From Lysobacter gummosus (GTDB lineage: Bacteria; Pseudomonadota; Gammaproteobacteria; Xanthomonadales; Xanthomonadaceae), in NCBI RefSeq assembly GCF_001442805.1, contig NZ_CP011131.1:3596001-3660000 (forward strand): a stretch of 64,000 bases of DNA, written 5' to 3'. Both the position numbers and the translations under genes were made by a program. Shown piece by piece: positions 60,455 to 64,000 of this stretch (position 1 is the stretch's first letter; each line of letters begins with the position of its first letter). The notes below the pieces were generated by a model. That model had not been told where the DNA came from. It saw only the letters and a program-made list of their open reading frames with translations, and searched no databases.

Positions 60455-62896
60455 TCAATACTTCTGCTTAGGCCGCTTCGCCGGCGTACCGCGCGGCGGC
60501 AAGAGCTTGGCGCCGCGCTCCTCGACCAGACGGAAGTCGATCTTGCGATCCTCGACGCTGGCCTTGAGCACCACGATCTGGACCCGGTCGCCGAGCCGGA
60601 ACTCGCGCGCGGTGCGCTCGCCCTTGAGCGTCTTGCGGATCGGATCGAAGTGGTAGTAGTCGTGCGGCAACTGGGTCACGTGAACCAGACCATTGACCTT
60701 GGATTCGTCCAGCTCGATGAACAAGCCGAAACTGGTCACGCCGCTGATGGTGCCTTCGAATTCGCCGCCGACGTGCTGCTCCATCCACGCCGCGCGGTAG
60801 CGCTCATCGACCTCGCGCTCGGCCTCGTCGGCACGGCGTTCGCGCTCGGAGCATTGCAGCGCCAGCGCCGCCATCTGCGTCGGCGAATATCCGTATGCGA
60901 TCGGCTTGGCGCCGCTGAGCGCATGCTTGATGGCGCGATGCACGAGCAAGTCCGGATAACGCCGGATCGGCGAGGTGAAGTGCGCGTACGCCTCCAGCGC
61001 CAGGCCGAAATGGCCGACGTTCTCCGGCGCGTACACCGCCAGGCTCTGGCTGCGCAGCAGCACCGACTCGATCAGCGCCGCGTCGGGGCGCTCGCGGATC
61101 TTCTTCAGCAACTGGGTGAAATCGCGCGGCTCGACCTGATTCCAGGCCGGCATGCGCAGCTTGAATTCCTTCAGGAACTCCTGCAGATCGGCGTACTTCT
61201 GTTCCGGCGGACGGTCGTGGATGCGATACGGCGCCGGCACCTGCTGCGCGATCAGGAACTTGGCGGCCTCGACATTGGCCGCGATCATGCATTCCTCGAT
61301 CAGCTTGTGCGCATCGTTGCGTTGAAGCATGCCGGCCTGGACCACTTCGCCGTCCTTGCCCAGCACGAAACGCACTTCGCTGGATTCGAACTCGATCGCG
61401 CCACGCTTCTGCCGCGCTTTCAGCAGCACCTGGAACAATTGATGCAGGCGCTCGATATGCGGCAGGAGCGAGCCGACCTGCGCGCGCGCTTCGCTGCGCA
61501 GTTCTTCCGGCACTTCGCCGACCGCGTTCCAGACCGTGGTGTAGGTCAGGCGCGCATGCGAGTTCATCACCGCTTCGTAGAACCTGGACTGGCTGACCTG
61601 GCCTTCGCGATCGACCTGCATGTCGCAGACGAAGCACAGCCGGTCCACCTTCGGGTTCAACGAACAAATACCGTTGGACAGCGTTTCCGGCAACATCGGC
61701 ACGACGAAACCGGGGAAGTACACCGAGGTCGCGCGCTTTTGCGCCTCATCGTCCAGCGGCGTGCCGGGACGGACGTAGTGCGAGACGTCGGCGATCGCGA
61801 CCACCAGACGGAAACCGTCGCGGTTGCTTTCGCAGTACACCGCGTCGTCGAAGTCCTTCGCATCCTCGCCGTCGATGGTGACCAGCGGCATCTGCCGCAG
61901 ATCCACACGTTGCGCGGAAACCGATTCGGGCACCGTCAGCGGCACCGCCGCGGCTTCGTCGAGGGTTTCCTGCGGGAACACATCGGGAATTTCGTGGCCG
62001 TGGATCGCCGCCTGCACCGCCAGCGAGGCGGTGAGCTTGTCGCCGAGCACGGCCAGCACGCGGCCGATCGGCGGGCGCTTGTGATCGGGCGCCTGCACCA
62101 GTTCGCACACCACCAGCTGGCCGTTGTGCGCGTCCATGCGCGCGTCCGGCGGAATCTGCACGTTGCGCTGGATGCGGCGGTCGTCGGGCACGACGTAGCT
62201 AATGCCCTGCTCGACCGTGAAGCGGCCGATCAGGCGATTGAGACGGCGTTCGAGCACTTCCACGATCGCGCCTTCGCGGCGGCCGCGGCGGTCCACGCCG
62301 GTGACGCTGACCAGCACGCGGTCGCCGTGCATGGCCTTGCGCATTTCGTACGGCGGCAGGAACAGATCGTCGCCGCCGGCCTCCGGGCGCAGGAAGCCGA
62401 AGCCGTCCGGGTTGGCGATCACCGAGCCGGAAATCAGGTCCATCTGCGCGGCCGGGGCGAATTCGCCCTTGCGGTTCTGGATCAGCTGGCCGTCGCGCAG
62501 CATCGCGCCCAGGCGCTTGCCCAACGCGTCGGCGCGATCGTCTTCGGTCAGTTCCAGGCGCTGGGCCAGATCTTCGGCGCGCAGCGGGCCGTCGGCCGCG
62601 GCCAGGGTCTGCAGGATCAGCTCGCGGCTGGCGATCGGCTGGGCGTAGCGCGAGGCTTCGCGCTCGGCGTAGGGATCGTGATACGGGGCCGGCGCACGCG
62701 CCGGGCCGGGGGCCGGGGCGGCGGCGGATTTTCCGCGCGAGCCCTTGGCGGGCGGGCCGTGCTGGAGATTCTCCGGCAGCCAGGGCGGGCGCGAAGCGGC
62801 GGCCTTGCGGGGTTTGCCGGCGCCGCCGGGCGTGTTGCGGGAAGGAGTCTTGCTGCCGGTGGCTCCGGCCTTCTTGCTCTTAGGTTTTTTTGTCAT
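60455..62896 (-). CDS. rnr: Ribonuclease R
   Basis: 813 aa, the E. coli length. A Lys/Pro/Ala-rich N-terminal extension (about 1-70), then cold-shock domains (about 150-310), the RNB catalytic domain with acidic cluster TIDGEDAKDFDDAVYCE, HFTSPIRRYPDLLVHRAI, and a C-terminal S1 domain (GEFEGTISGVTSFGLFIELD). It degrades structured RNA 3' to 5'. ATG chosen at 62896; upstream in-frame sequence is unlike protein. Confidence 0.97.
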   Translation of the reverse strand: MTKKPKSKKAGATGSKTPSRNTPGGAGKPRKAAASRPPWLPENLQHGPPAKGSRGKSAAAPAPGPARAPAPYHDPYAEREASRYAQPIASRELILQTLAAADGPLRAEDLAQRLELTEDDRADALGKRLGAMLRDGQLIQNRKGEFAPAAQMDLISGSVIANPDGFGFLRPEAGGDDLFLPPYEMRKAMHGDRVLVSVTGVDRRGRREGAIVEVLERRLNRLIGRFTVEQGISYVVPDDRRIQRNVQIPPDARMDAHNGQLVVCELVQAPDHKRPPIGRVLAVLGDKLTASLAVQAAIHGHEIPDVFPQETLDEAAAVPLTVPESVSAQRVDLRQMPLVTIDGEDAKDFDDAVYCESNRDGFRLVVAIADVSHYVRPGTPLDDEAQKRATSVYFPGFVVPMLPETLSNGICSLNPKVDRLCFVCDMQVDREGQVSQSRFYEAVMNSHARLTYTTVWNAVGEVPEELRSEARAQVGSLLPHIERLHQLFQVLLKARQKRGAIEFESSEVRFVLGKDGEVVQAGMLQRNDAHKLIEECMIAANVEAAKFLIAQQVPAPYRIHDRPPEQKYADLQEFLKEFKLRMPAWNQVEPRDFTQLLKKIRERPDAALIESVLLRSQSLAVYAPENVGHFGLALEAYAHFTSPIRRYPDLLVHRAIKHALSGAKPIAYGYSPTQMAALALQCSERERRADEAEREVDERYRAAWMEQHVGGEFEGTISGVTSFGLFIELDESKVNGLVHVTQLPHDYYHFDPIRKTLKGERTAREFRLGDRVQIVVLKASVEDRKIDFRLVEERGAKLLPPRGTPAKRPKQKY

Positions 62897-63299
62897 GTCC
62901 TCTATGGTCGCACATCGGCATGAATACGGCGTCTGCGGCCTGCGCCGCTGGTCGGAGGCGGGTCCGGCGACGAATTCGCGCGCCGGGCGGGCCGCGGCCC
63001 GTGTGCAGTGCAACATGCGCTCGGGTGGATTGCGCGCCGCGCGCGTGGCGTCGTCTCCGGGAACCTCGCGGTTCGCCGACATCTATTCCAGCGTGTCGAG
63101 CTATTTCAATCCCTGATCGCCGCTGGCGGATTCGTGGTTGATGCGAGCGGGTTGCTGCTTACGCAGCGGCCGTTTTTCATGGCCGGCGATGGCTGTCGCG
63201 ACGGTCCCGGCGGCACCGCCTGTCGGAAACCGCCCGCGCCCGCATTGCCGCCAGGGCAGGAATCGCTATAACCTTTAAAACGACTTTAAAAGGTAAGCC
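62897..63299. other. Gap between divergent rnr and CGNR regulator genes
   Basis: About 400 bp with the two divergent promoters. Mostly GC-rich with no supported gene or hairpin except the AT-rich inverted repeat at 63271-63294. Confidence 0.5.
63271..63294. promoter_or_regulatory. AT-rich inverted repeat, possible operator of the CGNR gene
   Basis: ACCTTTAAAACG-ACTTTAAAAGGT: nine of ten bases in the arms pair, ending six bases before the ATG and overlapping the ribosome-binding site AAGGT. It also contains CTTTAAAA twice, 11 bases apart. In a GC-rich genome this suggests autoregulation. Confidence 0.5.
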
Positions 63300-63917
63300 A
63301 TGCGACTGGAGCATCACGACTTCCGCGGCGCCGATCTGGTCGGCGGCGATCCCGCGCTGGATCTGGTCAATACCGTGACCGCGCGCGACACCCAGCCGCG
63401 CGACTGGCTCGACGACTACTTCGCCCTGCTGCGCTGGGCGCGCCACACCGAATGCTTCGCCCGCGCCGATCTGGCGACGCTGGAAACGCAGGCACAGGCC
63501 GCGCCGGCCAAGGCCGCCGCCGCGCTGACGCGCTGCAAGGCCCTGCGCGAAGCCTTGTGCGATGCGCTCTACGCCCTCGCCCACGAGCGCGCGCCGACGC
63601 CGCTGGACCTGGATACGATCGATCAGGCGCGCCTGGCCGCGTCCAAAGCCGCGCGCCTGGTCTCGCGCGATTCGCGCCTGCAGACCCAATGGTCGGCCGA
63701 GCGCTCGGGCCTGGACCTGATCGCGCACGTCATCACCGCTTATGCGATCGAGCTGCTCAAGGACGCGCGCGTGGAGCGCCTGCGCGTTTGCGACGGCAAC
63801 GATTGCGGTTGGGTGTTCATCGATACATCGAAGAACGGACGCCGGCGCTGGTGCGATATGGCGACCTGCGGAAACGTGGCGAAGGCCAGGCGCTTCCAGC
63901 AACGTCAGCGCGAGTAA
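63300..63917 (+). CDS. CGNR zinc-finger / ABATE-domain transcriptional regulator
   Basis: 205 aa. N-terminal ABATE (DUF1470) domain (about 1-140: DLVGGDPALDLVNTVTARDT; DWLDDYFALLRWAR) and C-terminal CGNR zinc finger (about 160-205) with C-x4-C (CDGNDCGWVFIDTSKNGRRR) and CDMATCGNVAKARRFQQR. CGNR proteins are DNA-binding, probably stress regulators. Ends 83 bp before the window edge; no further gene is visible there. Confidence 0.9.
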   Translation: MRLEHHDFRGADLVGGDPALDLVNTVTARDTQPRDWLDDYFALLRWARHTECFARADLATLETQAQAAPAKAAAALTRCKALREALCDALYALAHERAPTPLDLDTIDQARLAASKAARLVSRDSRLQTQWSAERSGLDLIAHVITAYAIELLKDARVERLRVCDGNDCGWVFIDTSKNGRRRWCDMATCGNVAKARRFQQRQRE

Positions 63918-64000
63918 GCCGATCGCGGGGCCGCCGCATCGTGCCCGCGACGCGCGTTTCATGCATTCCGATTCGATCGTCCACACGTTCTATCGCGGAG

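Noticed and set aside
60392..62923. Long plus-strand frame opposite rnr
   Set aside because: RNase R with its RNB and S1 domains accounts for it.

Overview
The window reads as one stretch of chromosome from a high-GC gammaproteobacterium of the Xanthomonadaceae, most likely Lysobacter or a close relative. The evidence is the strongly GC-rich third codon positions, the gammaproteobacterial order murJ-ribF-ileS-lspA-ispH beside divergent rpsT, the oprP-pstSSCAB-phoU block, and several families of intergenic palindromes of the kind common in xanthomonads. The genus is an inference. No prophage, integrase, IS element, rRNA operon or CRISPR array is visible.

Layout. 1-3.0 kb: the 3' part of an EmrA-type adaptor (cut by the window edge) and its EmrB-type MFS exporter. 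3.0-6.5 kb: a HoxX/HypX-like enzyme with no hydrogenase genes nearby, flanked by two exported cysteine-rich microproteins with the same cysteine spacing, then a membrane-anchored glutaredoxin. 6.6-13.1 kb: PAP2-like protein, radA, two small proteins of unknown function, a VOC protein and a secreted FG-GAP repeat protein. 13.3-25.2 kb: tRNA-Thr, a CPA2 antiporter and housekeeping genes (ispH, lspA, ileS, ribF, murJ, rpsT, obgE, rpmA, rplU). 25.2-26.7 kb: a gene-free gap. 26.7-43.8 kb: secreted subtilase, BON/OmpA-like lipoprotein, uvrA with a coupled thioesterase, PCuAC copper chaperone, DUF4139 lipoprotein, two crotonases, a phosphate-binding-like/OmpA fusion, sulfurtransferase, CoA Nudix hydrolase, DUF1289, a degenerate FKBP and nth. 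44-52 kb: a complete phosphate-starvation block (OprP porin, two PstS, PstC, PstA, PstB, PhoU) with recognisable Pho boxes. 52.3-55.9 kb: ECF sigma factor, multi-cysteine precursor peptide, MNIO (DUF692) enzyme, DUF2063 partner and DoxX protein, an HvfABC/bufferin-type metallophore RiPP operon. 55.9-64 kb: RNase T, a frameshifted gene of unknown function, GH19 endolysin/chitinase, a guanidine-exporter-type SMR gene preceded by what looks like a guanidine-II riboswitch, rlmB, rnr and a CGNR regulator.

The most interesting parts are: (i) the HvfABC-like operon, whose precursor carries eight Cys in two motif classes encoded partly by a 36-bp tandem repeat; (ii) the paired microproteins with the symmetric framework C-x3-C-x6-C-x9-C-x6-C-x3-C-x-C, which I do not recognise as a described family, around an orphan HoxX; (iii) the two-hairpin ACGR riboswitch; (iv) a C8 tract that breaks a reading frame by exactly one base.

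Two metal or thiol themes recur, copper handling (PCuAC, HvfABC) and cysteine-rich exported proteins with a membrane-bound glutaredoxin. Any functional link between them is inference. Start codons were chosen by ribosome-binding site, signal peptide and family length.
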